From Bacteroidales bacterium (GTDB taxonomy: Bacteria > Bacteroidota > Bacteroidia > Bacteroidales > WCHB1-69): DNA of 5,640 nucleotides. Below are positions 5,379-5,640 of the stretch, piece after piece. The translations under genes were made by a program, and so were the position numbers. The notes beneath the pieces were generated by a model. It was not told the DNA's origin and searched no databases. It worked only from the letters and a program-made list of their open reading frames with translations. Position 1 is the stretch's first letter, and every line of letters starts with the position of its first letter. The stretch is from the NCBI GenBank assembly GCA_016290715.1, contig JAEEUY010000146.1:1-5640 (forward strand). The letters run 5' to 3'.

Positions 5379-5640
5379 ATGGAAATTGCTGTTATTGCCA
5401 TTATTTGTGTTGTATTGCTTATTTTCCTATTGTGGATGGTTCCCGTAGGATTATGGTTTACTGCTTTGGTTTCAGGGGTACATGTTTCTCTGATTCAGTT
5501 GATTCTTATGCGCTGGAGAAAAGTTCCGCCAAGTGTCATTGTGAATGCATTGATTGTCGGATGGAAAGCGGGGATTCCCTTGAATAGAAATGAACTGGAA
5601 GCCCATTATTTGGCTGGTGGTCATGTAAAACCGGTTGTAA
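5379..5640 (+). CDS. floA: Flotillin-like protein FloA (partial, 3' end outside window)
   Basis: Only the first 87 residues are present. A membrane-inserting N-terminus (about 2-20 and 22-43, possibly a re-entrant hairpin) is followed by MRWRKVPPSVIVNALIVG (44-61) and NELEAHYLAGGHVKPVV (71-87). These align well by eye with Bacillus subtilis FloA, which has VPVMLWISAL, RRVIPNRVVNPLI and NQLESHYLAGGNVDRVVNAL at the matching places. FloA proteins are usually about 330 residues and scaffold functional membrane microdomains. The remaining SPFH/band-7 region and coiled coil would lie beyond the window. The start four bases after the NfeD stop marks a two-gene operon driven from 4864-4894. Confidence 0.93.
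   Translation, partial: MEIAVIAIICVVLLIFLLWMVPVGLWFTALVSGVHVSLIQLILMRWRKVPPSVIVNALIVGWKAGIPLNRNELEAHYLAGGHVKPVV

Noticed and set aside
5405..5587. 60-codon frame inside the floA start
   Set aside because: Out-of-frame shadow of floA, whose frame matches known flotillin sequence.

Overview
The window reads as chromosome from a Bacteroidetes bacterium, probably of the order Bacteroidales. Four signs support this: -7 elements of the form TAnnTTTG lie 15-22 bases upstream of three start codons; Shine-Dalgarno sequences are largely absent, with A/T-rich leaders instead; the first gene carries a type IX secretion (T9SS) sorting-domain-like stretch; and the secreted proteins have Bacteroidetes-style signal peptides ending in 'AQ'. 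The DNA is moderately AT-rich. No RNA gene, insertion sequence, integrase or CRISPR array is visible.

Layout. Bases 1-232 (minus strand) hold the first 77 codons of an exported protein whose T9SS-CTD-like segment sits, unusually, directly behind the signal peptide. An AT-rich divergent intergenic region (233-476) separates it from an AraC-family regulator (477-1370, plus strand). After a 104-base gap containing an imperfect inverted repeat and a -7 element, five plus-strand genes follow with gaps of -1 to 18 bases (1475-4848). They encode a lipoprotein with two beta-sandwich repeats, a small secreted YD-like repeat protein, a VTC-domain protein (polyphosphate polymerase family), a DUF4956 integral membrane protein and a DUF2490-type outer-membrane beta-barrel. 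A second unit begins at a good promoter (4864-4894) and encodes a short NfeD protein (4910-5374) and the start of flotillin-like FloA (5379 to the window edge).

How the genes may work together. VTC-domain proteins next to DUF4956 membrane proteins are a known bacterial pairing. Here the pair is embedded between three envelope proteins: one predicted lipoprotein, one periplasmic or secreted protein and one outer-membrane barrel. A reasonable hypothesis is a membrane-coupled system that makes polyphosphate (or a related phosphate polymer or ligand) in the cytoplasm, passes it to or across the inner membrane, and handles it in the periplasm or at the outer membrane. The AraC gene immediately upstream is a candidate regulator. 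The NfeD-FloA pair is a standard membrane-microdomain module and appears to be separately transcribed.

The most interesting item is the five-gene VTC/DUF4956 envelope operon. The family assignments come from reading motifs, not from a database search.
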